A stretch of DNA of 64,000 bases. It comes from Saccharomycopsis fibuligera x Saccharomycopsis cf. fibuligera. Its lineage: Eukaryota > Ascomycota > Saccharomycetes > Ascoideales > Saccharomycopsidaceae. This document shows, in pieces, positions 12,360 to 22,986 of this stretch (positions are counted from its first letter, which is position 1; every line of letters begins with the position of its first letter). A program made the translations under genes and the position numbers. The notes beneath the pieces are model-generated. The model was given only the letters and a program-made list of their open reading frames with translations, was not told where the DNA came from and made no database searches. The stretch is taken from contig CP012817.1 in the NCBI GenBank assembly GCA_001936135.1, positions 3,038,001 through 3,102,000 on the forward strand, given 5' to 3'.

Positions 12360-13721
12360 ATGAGTTTTCAAAGTTACACAACCACCGAACCAAAATGGAA
12401 TCAAGAAATTAGATCACCGTTAAACTCTTACCAGATGATCAACAACAATAGCAGTAGTAATAGCTCTTCCACCAGCGATAGCGTCAGCACCACCAAGACT
12501 CCAAACAGTATGATGCCCCAAACTACTTTGCCTCCATTGTCCCAAGTTATGTTTGACACAAACAACCATGCTAATCAGCAGCAAAAAATGATGCAACAGC
12601 AGTATCTTATGCCAACCAATATTGCTCTTCCTGATCCTACAGGATTTGCAGGCTTTCCAACTGCTTTGCCGGCTGCTAACGGGAAACCAGTTATTCCTGA
12701 GCACGATGAAAAGTGTCCATTTAGAACCAACGGTCAGCCAAGAATTCCAAGACCAAGAAACGCCTTCATTCTTTTCCGTCAACATCATCATCAGGCAGTG
12801 TTGGATGAGGGTAATGTCATTAAGACCAATCCAGATGTTTCCAGAGAATTGGGAAAGAGATGGAGAGCTCTTGACCCTGACGAAAAAGCATACTGGAATA
12901 AGTTGGCTGAAGATGAGAAGAAAAAACATAGCGAAAAATACCCAGGATACAGATATATTCCAAGAAGAGCTGGTAAAAAGGGAAACTGCCCTGCTTGCAA
13001 AGCTAAAGCTGCTTCTAAAAACGGTGGAAATGCTGCTGCCGTTGCCGCTTCTGTCGCTTCTGTTAACAACGCCGCTGTGATAAATAATCCATTGATTGGA
13101 AATATTCTCGCTACCGGTGATGGTATGAATATTCCTGATACTGCTTTCATAACCACAACTGATCCAAGCGGTAACACCTTTTCGCAATATCATACAGCCC
13201 AATTCCCACATCAAGATATTTTCCCTAATCAGATTACACCACCAATGCCAAACCGCGTTATACTGAACAACGTCATTAGCAACCAATTCATGCCAAACCA
13301 GATGTTGCAGCAATCCATGCCTCAACAACCTATGCCACAACAGCCAATGCCACAGCAACAAATGGCCCAGCAGCCTCTGCCACAGCAGCAACCGCAGTTT
13401 TCTCAGTCTATGGGCGTCATGACTCAGCAGAACCCACAGACGCAGCAGTTTGGTAACAATTCCAGATTGCCTCCGCCACCTCCAAATGCAGTAAATGGTT
13501 CTTTGCCCCCATTGCAAAATAACTTTTTGCCAAGATCATTTGGTGACAACTATGATCCAAACCAAAATGTTGCTAATGGTATAAACTATGGTAGCGGCCC
13601 TGTTGGTGATGTTACTGGCCAAAATGGATTTAGAATGAACAGTAACGCTAATGGGTTTGGTACCGCTAATGTTAGCTTGCCACATATTAACCACTTGGAC
13701 TTGCCAACTAATTCAAGATAG
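12360..13721 (+). CDS. RFG1: HMG-box transcription factor of the Rox1/Rfg1 type
   Basis: A 453-residue regulator. The first ATG of the frame (12360) is used. The N-terminal 120 residues are Ser/Asn/Gln-rich. An HMG box spans about 130-204, opening with RPRNAFILFRQHHH and closing with YPGYRYIPRR. This is the sequence-specific MATA_HMG/Rox1 subclass, which bends DNA at ATTGTT-type sites. A C-x2-C pair (NCPACK) follows directly, as in other ascomycete HMG regulators of this class. The C-terminal half is Gln/Pro/Asn-rich and includes tandem MPQQP units encoded near 13310-13390, typical of a repression or activation domain. In Candida albicans the Rox1 homologue Rfg1 represses filamentous growth genes. 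The orthology is my inference from the box. The 9.6 kb upstream gap suggests complex regulation. Confidence 0.75.
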   Translation: MSFQSYTTTEPKWNQEIRSPLNSYQMINNNSSSNSSSTSDSVSTTKTPNSMMPQTTLPPLSQVMFDTNNHANQQQKMMQQQYLMPTNIALPDPTGFAGFPTALPAANGKPVIPEHDEKCPFRTNGQPRIPRPRNAFILFRQHHHQAVLDEGNVIKTNPDVSRELGKRWRALDPDEKAYWNKLAEDEKKKHSEKYPGYRYIPRRAGKKGNCPACKAKAASKNGGNAAAVAASVASVNNAAVINNPLIGNILATGDGMNIPDTAFITTTDPSGNTFSQYHTAQFPHQDIFPNQITPPMPNRVILNNVISNQFMPNQMLQQSMPQQPMPQQPMPQQQMAQQPLPQQQPQFSQSMGVMTQQNPQTQQFGNNSRLPPPPPNAVNGSLPPLQNNFLPRSFGDNYDPNQNVANGINYGSGPVGDVTGQNGFRMNSNANGFGTANVSLPHINHLDLPTNSR

Positions 13722-14469
13722 ACTTGTGGTAATCTTCTATCAACAGAAGAAGGAAAAAGTCAGAATGATGTTTCAGTGTTTGTATTATTGTTTAATGGTT
13801 TTTTTTATCTTTCATTTTTATTGTTTTGAAGGTATTTGGTGCTGGTCTTATGGCTATTCAATCAATCGGTTTCTGTTTGTCTGTATTTTTAGGTAATTTT
13901 ACGTTCTTCGTTCTATGTGCACTAGTCTATCATCATCATTTTCATTTACTGTCATAATCTCATCATCTTCACCTTCATGTTCATGTTTTTTATTTTAGAC
14001 ACTCTAGAATTTGTTTAGTCTTTTCGTCATATAGCTTCTCTGCAAATAATTGTTTAATTCTGTTTACGACTCTTATTGTTTATTGTGATATTACGCAATT
14101 AGGCCTCTCGTAAACTAAATTGTGCTAGCCAAATAGGTCCGACCATAGGTTTTTTTTGTTTCTCCAACCGAATATCTAAGGCCATTCACCTTCGAGGTTT
14201 CCCATCTTGAATCAGCATCTTCATGGTTCAGGTTAATACAATATCAAAAGTTTAGACGTGTGGTATAAAAGAATACTATTGTTAAATGAGAGAGATATAC
14301 AGCGGATGAAAGAGTAAGCTAGAGGGTAGTTTAAACACTATTCCAATAAAACCATCCCTTATGCAAATACAGGTTTGCCGTGGCACAGAATTCACATTCA
14401 AAACAATCAAATTTTATTTTAATTCTTGTTTTATATCAGATATTGGTAGTAGTTTTTGTCATTTGGAGT

Positions 14470-14502
<33 letters not shown>

Positions 14503-14777
14503 AAAAGCAAATCTTTAAACTCAAATACTTGAGGCATTCATCTAGTTAGTTTTTTAATATATTGTATTTGTCACCAAGGCCTTGAAAATCTATTTGTAGT
14601 AACTTGCTGAAGCATTTCAGGACTTGTATCCTTCAAGCAGTCCCCATATTCACAAGTGGTTTTAATCTTGTTGGAATAGAAATTATTTGATTATTTCTAA
14701 AAACTTGATACTAAATCCTCAGTACTATTTTTAGGCGCGCGAACACCTTCTGGTGTGTGAAGATAAATATCAAAATA

Positions 14778-14808
<31 letters not shown>

Positions 14809-17218
14809 CAAAATAAACAAAAAAAAGGACAATTGATAGTTATACGATTTTTCATAGAAAATTCAGATATTCATCATGAACACATAAATTTCTTCACAAC
14901 CTTTCTTCACTATTTTGTGGTAGGCGCAGCAACACTACAGAATTATTCAGCTTTGCTTCAGTTCAAAGAATACTTTCAACCATGCTGCATTAACCCATAA
15001 TAGTATCCTAAGTTGCACATATAAAATTGCAAGCCTAATTGTTTCAAGTTTGCTCAGTTGTCCAGGCGTGGCATTGTATACCACGTTTGTGCCCTGCAGT
15101 ATATTTAGTATCTCCCATGGGTATTTTAGATGTAGAGGCTATTATGAAAGTGGTGTGGTTGGTCGAGGCTGTACCAAAAATAGACAAGCTGATGCAGAGA
15201 TTATTGAATATAGTGTAAGGTACCGTATATCCCAAGCGAGGCGTTAAAAGACTTTACAGTAGAATAGTTTTAGATGAGTTTATCAAGATTGTCGATCATA
15301 TATTACATAGGAGAGAATTGTTCCAACGATTAGTTAGAAGGATATTTGACAAAAACTCGTACAGGCATGACACGAAATAAGCATTCTAACCAGAATGTGA
15401 ATTTACTCTATGTTCAGTAATAATTGATAGTTTCTAGAAAGTACACGAGGATCATAGGATTCAGTTAACCTGTTTGTCGAACTGGATGTAAGCGCAATAC
15501 TCAATTACGTGCAATTATCTTTGTAAATATTTCCAAAAACTTTGGTGCTGAATACTATATAATGTTAAGCAGCCGTCTACTGAAAATTTTAAACTTCACT
15601 GGCGCGGAATTGAAACTCCTACCATTGCCACCTACATCTATGAGTTCTAATAATAATATCATATGTTCCAACAGTTGAAGGTTGGTGAGCTTCTCTGCTT
15701 ATTGGATTCAAAGCCGTACTCCGCCAGTAGTCGCTTTTCGAATATCTATAGCCACAAAGGGGCTATTAAATCAGGCAAGGAAAAATCAGGGCAACCACAC
15801 TATTACGGTATTGCATTCCTCTGAGAATTTCATTAAAGGTTCAAGCATTAGATTCAAGGCTATGCTGTGTATAACAGGCGCGGCATCTGGAGATTTGAAC
15901 CACAAATCGTCATTGAATTCTCTTTTGGTTAATACTCATTTTTTCTTTTGGTAGCCTTTATTTTCTAAACGCAAATTTATTTGCCATTTCCAAGGAGCGT
16001 CAGAGGAGGTCCCTCAGCATGTATTGCTCTGCCAGATACCAATAACAATACAAGCAAACAATCATCATCAACTCTCGTCCCACGCTTAACTGTATGTCCC
16101 ACAGTTATTCCTGTTTCGATAGGATAAACGCTAAGCGGGTCGCTTTTTCTGCGGAGTGCGCTGCAAGCTGCACTACTAACTGTATTTTCATGCGTGTTTT
16201 TTTAGGCGTGTTTTCTTGAGGAGGGTAAACTGTAGTACTGCGTACTAAAAGAGCGATCAACAAAAAAAAACATGGGTCCTGCATGTCCTACTTACCAAGA
16301 AAAGTTTATTTCCTTCATATTGGCAGCGTATCATTGGTGTAGTCCTTTATCGCCCATGAAGACGGTGCTCAAGTCATTTTCCAGTACCTGATTCTCTTAT
16401 TTTTATTAAATGCAAAAATGAGTTTTTTGAAAAAAATTTAATAGAAAAATTCGACAAATAAGAATTATTTACTGTCTTTATTGGTGGTCAAATAGTATAA
16501 GTGTTTCCGAGACACTAGTGTCACAATCAAAGCCTGTTTGCAGACTAACTTAATATTCAAGAAGAAATACGAATAAAACAAAATAAAATAAAATAAGTAC
16601 TTAGTTTAAGAAAAAATAAAAATGCGTTAGCCAAACATACAACAAAAGATATTAAATGAAGGACAACATTATTTTCGTATCTATTTTATCGTTAAAGTAG
16701 GGTTCCTTGATCTTGCAGTAAAACTATTTATCAAATGAATAGCTAACATCCTTGAGCGACGTTAATTGGCTCATGCCTCGGATATTGGAGACGTTAATAG
16801 GCAATTTTGTCGAATATGACAGAAAAAGACAAACAATGTTGAAAAAACACGACAAGTATAGATCCTAGTCTGTAGATCCAGAAATCTTTTCGTCATAGTA
16901 AATACAGCAGAGGCCAGTTATCACTAAATAAGAATTTTTTTCAAAAAAACACAGATGTTAGTGCATTAATGTGACTTGTCAGCATAGCTACATACCCAGG
17001 TATCGTGGCTTTGGGAAAGCAATACCTATAATGTTTAGAATTATTTTCTTTCACAATAATATCGTGAATTGCAATGACTAAAATTGTGGCTGTACGGTGA
17101 GAAGTCAAAAAAATGTGTAAAAAAGATTGTTATTTAAACCAGTACGTTTTGAGATGCAAACTTGTCCATGGGCTCATAAAAAGTTATGGCGGTTTTATCA
17201 CAATTCTTACTCTTAGTA

Positions 17219-17251
<33 letters not shown>

Positions 17252-17900
17252 CTCCTATTTTGTAACTATATTTTCATTTGTCCTTTGCTATTGTTTTTTT
17301 TTTTTTTTTTTTTTTAGGTTTTTAATGAGTAAAATCTCACACCGCTACTGGTCTTGCTACCAGTAACGTCTTATAAAGAATTCCTCATCCTCCGGATCTT
17401 GGCGTAAAAGAATTATCTAGTTTTATACATTGACCCTTATGCTAAAAAATTGTTGTGAACAGTTCCTCTACTGTATTCACATTCCTGATCAGTATGGGTC
17501 ATGACAGTTGAGATGAGCGACTCCTAGTGGCTATCGAAGATTTTGTATAGAGGTCGGCGACGTGTTCCTTTTGAGTTGTGTATATAGTGATGGGCGGAAT
17601 AAAGAAAAAGCCGATACTTTTTTTTTCACACACAAGGTCGGTTTGTTAATTATATATAAAAGACAGAAAATAGAATCTTATAATCTTATCAATATCGCAT
17701 ATACTTCATAGTTCAATTGTTATCATATATAGGAAACTTATATAAGTAAAAACTCTGTTAGTATTGTCAATTTACTAATTTTCCGAAGTTTTGTTAGATC
17801 TAGGGGAGAACATGGTTTTAATGGTTATTGTTTTTGATTTGGTATGTTTTGTTATTGATATCAACAGGTGAAAAGAAAGAGTCTCACTTCGATACCATCT
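13722..17900. other. 4.2 kb gene-poor region 3' of the HMG-box gene
   Basis: It holds the 3' flank of the HMG-box gene and then AT-rich DNA with no convincing protein. It includes an A run near 14471-14500, a T run near 14782-14808, and the A/T pair listed separately. Small frames near 15.05-15.25 and 15.68-15.95 kb show no domain. Confidence 0.6.
17220..17315. repeat. A30 tract followed by T22 tract, a potential hairpin
   Basis: A run of 30 A (17220-17249) is followed 44 bp later by 22 T (17294-17315). They could pair as an inverted repeat, or they may be independent homopolymers of the kind scattered through this region. Confidence 0.7.
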
Positions 17901-17908
17901 TTCACTCA

Positions 17909-18283
17909 CTAAGATAACAGTTTTATCCAATTAATTAGCGGGGTGATGTAGTAAACAGGACTAGAAATCACAACACTTCTCCAATTGAAGTCCTTGTCAT
18001 GCCGTAGGCGAGGATACTTATTCTGGAATTTTAGGTAGCTGTCGATCTGGATTAATTTGCTGGTATTACTGGATGGGATGATGAAACTGTCTTTGCTCAG
18101 TTCTTTATTTATATTTAGTTTCCTCCATAAGGCTTGTGCTACAAGGCATTTGATTAAAAAATGCTCCATTTGCTTGTTGGTAACGTCCTCACGTGAAAAT
18201 TGCTTATGTATTTTATGTGTCAATTTTTTAAAGCACAACATACATTCCTCACCTAAATGATTCAGGAGGATATCATATCTCAA
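17909..18283 (-). mobile_element. 5'-truncated LINE fragment with the C-terminal reverse-transcriptase zinc knuckle
   Basis: A leftward frame of about 125 codons ends at a stop at 17909. It carries C-x2-C (CMLC), then about 23 residues, then EHFLIKCLVAQALWRKL, that is H-x4-C followed by A-x-x-L-W. This CCHC layout with the trailing Leu-Trp is the signature of the zinc-binding region at the end of L1-like non-LTR retrotransposon ORF2 proteins. Candida species carry such LINEs (Zorro family). In frame, a stop lies 12 bases before the first codon of the listed frame. The match ends about 20 bp from tRNA-Phe, so the element looks 5' truncated, as LINEs often are. No RT or endonuclease domain is present. 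A clear poly(A) tail is not evident, although T tracts occur further left at 17618-17626 and 17294-17315. A host zinc protein is the alternative. Confidence 0.5.
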
Positions 18284-18304
18284 AATACTCCCTTATGTAC
18301 TGTT

Positions 18305-18390
18305 GCGGACTTAGCTCAGTTGGGAGAGCGTCAGACTGAAGTTTCGCAAAGGAAATCTGAAGGTCCTGTGTTCGATCCACAGAGTTCGCA
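18305..18390 (+). tRNA. tRNA-Phe (GAA) with a 13-nt intron
   Basis: It closely matches yeast tRNA-Phe. The 7-bp acceptor stem pairs GCGGACT with AGTTCGC and the discriminator is A. The A-box-like TAGCTCAGTTGGGAG and the B box GTTCGATCC are present. The anticodon stem TCAGA/TCTGA flanks the GAA anticodon (18338-18340). An intron of 13 nt follows position 37 (18342-18354), where yeast tRNA introns sit. Confidence 0.95.
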
Positions 18391-18527
18391 TTTTTTCCAA
18401 AATTTAAAGATTCGATTTTTTTTGCAGATTTTCAATACTCGTGCATGTATATTTAAGAAAAAAAAAAATACCGTTTTTCTTTCTGTTGAAATTAAAAACT
18501 TTCTATGAAAGAGCTTAAAGATGAAGT

Positions 18528-20093
18528 ATGATTAAACTTGCTAATTTGAAAAAAAATAACCTACCCATTTTCAGAATATATAATGATTCCTTAATAAAGA
18601 AAAATTATTTCAACGCGATCAGCTTATTCAATCGATATGTATTACCCCAGCAGCATATTGGAAAACACATCACCAATTTAAATGAGCTTCAAAAATTCAA
18701 TACTTACTGCTCAGATTTACAAATATTACGTCTTTTAACGTTGGCTATACAACATAATGATTGTGATAATTCGAAAAAACTACTCTCCTTGGCATATGAC
18801 CATAACAAGCTGATATTGAAATTGTACAACAATAATGACCTTGACCATGAAAAAAAGCAACGAATCAATAATAATTTGATAAAACTAAAAATTTCTCACA
18901 GTCAAAGATACGTCAAAAATATTCTTTTATCGGGAATATTATTTCATGACAATGGTGTTGTAGCTTCTATCTTTGAGAAAGAAGTTAGTCAAGCCTCAAG
19001 GAGTGAGCATAAACTTGTTTCTATGATTAACGATCTTAGCGCATCTGAAAAGTTTAATGTTACAATAGGATTATTAGAAAAGTTGTTGGTGATATTTGCA
19101 CAGTCTGATCAGTTGTTACTTATTAAGGCATTAATGCTCTTATTTTCCGAAAAGGGACAAAAAATAGGCAAATTTCATCTTTCTCTACTTTTAGAAAGTT
19201 ATCTTGTCAATGGTGATTATAGAGAATTCTGGCATAGCGTGGATTACTTAATTTCTGAACAACTGGTAGAATTTAGCACGAAAGATTTGAATTTTGTAAC
19301 AAAGTTTATGTTACAATCTTTGAAAAAGAGAGGCTCTTCTGATAAAAGAGCCATTACCAGCCTTTTAGTAGACATGACAAACCAGGTTTATGATCACATA
19401 CATAATAAAAAAACAAAAATGCTATTTTTCAATACTTTGGTAAAATTTCAAATAGAGCTAGCTGGCCTAGGTCTTGTTAATCTTACCCAATTCACCGGAA
19501 GAGTCAACTTATTGATAGATCTCAAAACCCCAAATCAGAATCATTTGCTTGAAGCAGTAGCTGGTAATACTGAACTCATTGATCACTTGGTGCATGGCTG
19601 CAAGGAGTTCGACTTTGGTCTTTCTTCTTCAGTTGAAGTATTCAGGCTAATATATAATTTAAAAAGGCAAGACCCAGCAAATTTTACTATTAGTAAAAAG
19701 AATTCTCTACATTTGATTCAAACGGTATTGAAATATAATAATAAGGAAAACAGCAAAAAGTTCGATGACTTGGTATTATATTACTTAATTGAATACTCGA
19801 TAAAAAATGAAAAGCTAAGCTATTCAATTTTCAATCTATTGATGCAAGATGCTAAAAATAAGCTGAATTACAACCTTTTACAGCTGACAGTGGAGCTATT
19901 CTCATCAGGGCGGCAACGTACACGCATTGAGTTGCTTGAGAGGTTCCATTTGGACGAATCTGAGATTATGAAACAAAATTTTGAATTGAGTCATGATCAC
20001 TATGGGTTTGGCGATACAAGTCGCCAAAGGATGGCTTTGATTGCAAGAAAAATTCTTCATGCAAATAATTTAGATTCTAATTATAGTACATAA
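18528..20093 (+). CDS. Predicted alpha-helical, probably mitochondrial protein (PPR-like)
   Basis: A 521-residue protein rich in Lys, Leu, Asn and Ile, and composed almost wholly of predicted amphipathic helices with no transmembrane segment. The N-terminus is basic (MIKLANLKKNNLPIFRI), compatible with mitochondrial import. Patterns such as NYFNAISLFNRYVLP and DYREFWHSVDYLI look like degenerate helix-turn-helix (PPR/TPR-type) repeats. Fast-evolving yeast proteins of this look often stabilise or activate single mitochondrial mRNAs. That role is inferred and I cannot name an orthologue. An out-of-frame ATG lies 7 nt upstream (18521) and opens a 4-codon frame ending across the main start. It converges with the gene ending at 20164, 70 bp away. 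Confidence 0.8.
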   Translation: MIKLANLKKNNLPIFRIYNDSLIKKNYFNAISLFNRYVLPQQHIGKHITNLNELQKFNTYCSDLQILRLLTLAIQHNDCDNSKKLLSLAYDHNKLILKLYNNNDLDHEKKQRINNNLIKLKISHSQRYVKNILLSGILFHDNGVVASIFEKEVSQASRSEHKLVSMINDLSASEKFNVTIGLLEKLLVIFAQSDQLLLIKALMLLFSEKGQKIGKFHLSLLLESYLVNGDYREFWHSVDYLISEQLVEFSTKDLNFVTKFMLQSLKKRGSSDKRAITSLLVDMTNQVYDHIHNKKTKMLFFNTLVKFQIELAGLGLVNLTQFTGRVNLLIDLKTPNQNHLLEAVAGNTELIDHLVHGCKEFDFGLSSSVEVFRLIYNLKRQDPANFTISKKNSLHLIQTVLKYNNKENSKKFDDLVLYYLIEYSIKNEKLSYSIFNLLMQDAKNKLNYNLLQLTVELFSSGRQRTRIELLERFHLDESEIMKQNFELSHDHYGFGDTSRQRMALIARKILHANNLDSNYST

Positions 20094-20163
20094 GTTGGGA
20101 TGCGAGTGAGATATATATGCATATTAATATTGAATGTGTATTTAAATTCATTAATTTTGCTCA

Positions 20164-22293
20164 TTAAGAAGACTTTGAGGAAGCAGAAATTCTGCTCATG
20201 TTATATTTGATTTTTTTAATTGGACTATACCAGTAGTAACCAAGACGAAAGTTTTGTGATATTAAGTTTTGGCTATTGGTGAAGCCTTGTACTTTATTCG
20301 CAAAATTATTATCTTCAAAATTGAATCCACTTCGTCTAAATAGCAAAGCAATTGTTGCAACGATCTTTTTTTCATCCTGTACTGTTTCCACTGTAAAATT
20401 GACCATGTTTAGTAAATTTAAAAACTTTCTAGAAAACTGTAAATTACCATAGCTTTGATTTTTCACTTGATTGAATATAATTGCAAAACTTGAGTTGAAG
20501 GCCTGTTTTAAACCAACACTAGACAACATACCAATTTCCGCCTTGGAATTTTTGGAAAAGGGCGAGACTCTGAAATCATAATGACTTTTTAAAAGGTGGA
20601 AAATATAGAAAGCGAGTAGGTTTTCATTTTGAGAAACGATGCCATTTCTTATGGCCGACAAATATATCTGATGCTTCACTTTGGATGTGAACCACCTAGA
20701 AAGAGGATAGATGCTTGGTCTTATGACAAATTCTTTGTATGATGCAAATAAAATATAAGCGGCATTTTTATCTCTAGAGCAACTTTTGTAGAAATCAACA
20801 AGGTAAGACTCATTGAAAAAAACGTCTTGTATAACATCTAGCTGATTGATAGATAAGAGATCATTGATTATGTCTCTGTTAATTTGCAACAGAGAAAGAA
20901 CATTAAAGTGCTTTGATCTAGTATGAAATTGAACGATACCTCTGATAATACTGGCAAGAGCTGTGGCAGAGAAATTCAGCTTTTTAACTTGCAGCCAAAC
21001 ATACTCTATAAATTTTTGTGGTTTGGACACTGAGTCACATAAGTACTGTTGAAAATACTCAAAAACTACCTCTTTACAAATAGATTGCTGGGACGGGTTG
21101 TTTAAGTTGCCTTTCATCAAGTCTATCAAAACTGCAAAGCGATTCCAGAACTCCTTTTCGTCGCTAATTTTATAAAACGTATTTTTAATGTAACTCCTTG
21201 ACGTCATATTGAGTAAAAGCCGTTCAAAATCGGGATGGTTTTGATCCTTCAACTTGGATAATAGAATAATTCGTATATCCAAATCTTCAACTACTTGAAT
21301 CATTTGAACTAGTTTGGTTTTTGTGAAATAATTCAAAAGCCAGGGCTCCCTCACTATAAGAAAACTAAGTGTGGTCGCATCATTTTTTAGCAACGCAGTG
21401 TTGACAAACTTGAAAAACGCTAGTCGATTCAATCTAAATATGGTCCTATATTGAGAATGTTGGCTATAGAGATATTGAAAGTTTGAAGAATCACCATTCA
21501 ATAACGATAGCATTATCAAAGCATAGAAATTCAAAGCTCTGAAATTTGAAGATACTGACATATTCAATTTGACTGAAGGCTGTAAAGCCTTGAACATATG
21601 CAAAGCAGTATAATAATCACCATTCGACAAACTGTAATTTATTAGAAACTCATCCTTAATATCTTTTAATCTCTGAATTAACTGCTGACTAATAGTTGAA
21701 TCATGTAATGCATGTATTTCAAATTTATTCCTATAACTTTCGATCACACTCAATAAACTAATTACAAGTTGTTCTTTTTGTTTAGGTGCTCTAATAAACA
21801 AATCAATAACTTGACGAAACGCATGGAAAAATACGTTGATCTTATTCTGCTTTTCGAAAAAAGTCGAATCTATTATGCGGTCATCATCCTGAAACATTTT
21901 GAGGGCAGTTTCTATTAAAACGCTAGTGTATTTGATATTTAGCTTTTGAAGATGAAGAAAATTTGCAAGAATATCGGACATAATAACCAAGTAGAAATCA
22001 TTAGGATAATAGTCCAAGAAGCTTAGCTGATGAAGCTTATTAAGGCCGGCGTAAAATGCACTACTATTGCGAATATTTTTATGAAGCGCATTCACCGCAT
22101 TGAAATACTTATCTTTTTGCGCTTTTGTTGAATGATACTCAAAAACTGGATTATTCAGTACCACTACTCCTAAGTTGGATAGTATGGACTCACTACTTTT
22201 TGAGTTCACAAACACTTTTGTAGAAAAAAATTTGAAACCTTTTGGTGGGCTAAACTGTTTGGAAATGGCTTTCATATTTGGTTGCCTTAACAT
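20164..22293 (-). CDS. Predicted large alpha-helical mitochondrial protein (PPR-like)
   Basis: A 709-residue protein starting at the ATG at 22293. Its N-terminus (MLRQPNMKAISKQFSPPKGFKFFSTKVF) is basic and hydroxylated with an FFSTK cleavage-like region, a good mitochondrial presequence. The remainder is rich in Phe, Leu, Asn, Lys and Ser with repeated helical units (for example DYYTALHMFKALQP, a PPR-like first helix). It resembles the fast-evolving group of yeast organelle gene-expression factors (the Aep, Cbp and Atp22 kind), but no member can be assigned by eye. It is convergent with the other helical protein gene to the left and divergent from the NDUFAF5-like gene to the right, so three putative mitochondrial genes are contiguous. 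Confidence 0.8.
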   Translation of the reverse strand: MLRQPNMKAISKQFSPPKGFKFFSTKVFVNSKSSESILSNLGVVVLNNPVFEYHSTKAQKDKYFNAVNALHKNIRNSSAFYAGLNKLHQLSFLDYYPNDFYLVIMSDILANFLHLQKLNIKYTSVLIETALKMFQDDDRIIDSTFFEKQNKINVFFHAFRQVIDLFIRAPKQKEQLVISLLSVIESYRNKFEIHALHDSTISQQLIQRLKDIKDEFLINYSLSNGDYYTALHMFKALQPSVKLNMSVSSNFRALNFYALIMLSLLNGDSSNFQYLYSQHSQYRTIFRLNRLAFFKFVNTALLKNDATTLSFLIVREPWLLNYFTKTKLVQMIQVVEDLDIRIILLSKLKDQNHPDFERLLLNMTSRSYIKNTFYKISDEKEFWNRFAVLIDLMKGNLNNPSQQSICKEVVFEYFQQYLCDSVSKPQKFIEYVWLQVKKLNFSATALASIIRGIVQFHTRSKHFNVLSLLQINRDIINDLLSINQLDVIQDVFFNESYLVDFYKSCSRDKNAAYILFASYKEFVIRPSIYPLSRWFTSKVKHQIYLSAIRNGIVSQNENLLAFYIFHLLKSHYDFRVSPFSKNSKAEIGMLSSVGLKQAFNSSFAIIFNQVKNQSYGNLQFSRKFLNLLNMVNFTVETVQDEKKIVATIALLFRRSGFNFEDNNFANKVQGFTNSQNLISQNFRLGYYWYSPIKKIKYNMSRISASSKSS

Positions 22294-22986
22294 TCTTGAC
22301 TTCAGATTGTTTGGTAATAGCTTGACAGACCGTTATGATTCAAAAATAATCCAAGTAGTATAGATTCTCGAGACTCTTCTGTCTTGTGATGAGCTCATGT
22401 ACAAGACTGCAACTTTCCCTTAGTTGATTTATTCATTATCCGGACAAGTTTTTGTTAGAGAAGTGAGGGTAACAAAAAACACACGCATATATATATATAT
22501 ATATAATAGAGGAATAAGCACCAAGTTCAGAGGCAATTAAATAAAATAAAACTCTTTATAACAGTGCTAACAATATAAGTATAAGATTAAATCTTCTGCT
22601 GTGTCAATCACCATAGGTTGACCTTCAGAAAACTAGCACTCAGGCCTGCCAAGGCGAAATAGATACTGCATACATTTTTTCTTTTTGTGATGTCAGGCAA
22701 TTTTTCTGTATTCTGACATGCTCTGCAAAGTAAATGTTTTGCTTTGAGGTAATATTTAATAGAGAAAAAATGTTACATTTTTAGTGTCTAAAGTGTGGAA
22801 AAAATTCAGTATGGGTGCTTAGAGATCGTATGCATGTTGTATATTTGACATAAAACAATTCTCAAAATTTTTTAAGAAAAAAGCGGGAAAATTGCTTTTG
22901 CATTTCACTAATTATTGTTACAACAAGGAGCAACAGTTGCAAATGACTTATAAAATTATAGAAAACTAAATATTCAATTAGCCACA
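22294..22986. other. Divergent intergenic promoter region
   Basis: About 690 bp between two divergent genes for mitochondrial proteins. It contains an (AT)n tract near 22488-22505. No gene is seen. Confidence 0.6.

Noticed and set aside
12420-13517. 365-codon minus-strand frame opposite the HMG-box gene
   Set aside because: It is the antisense shadow of a real coding sequence with biased codon use. The plus strand carries a recognisable HMG box.
17452-17865. AT-rich stretch beginning TGTTG and ending CAACA with internal TATA-like sequences, resembling a solo LTR
   Set aside because: No flanking target-site duplication is visible, no second copy lies in the window, and such short end motifs arise easily by chance.
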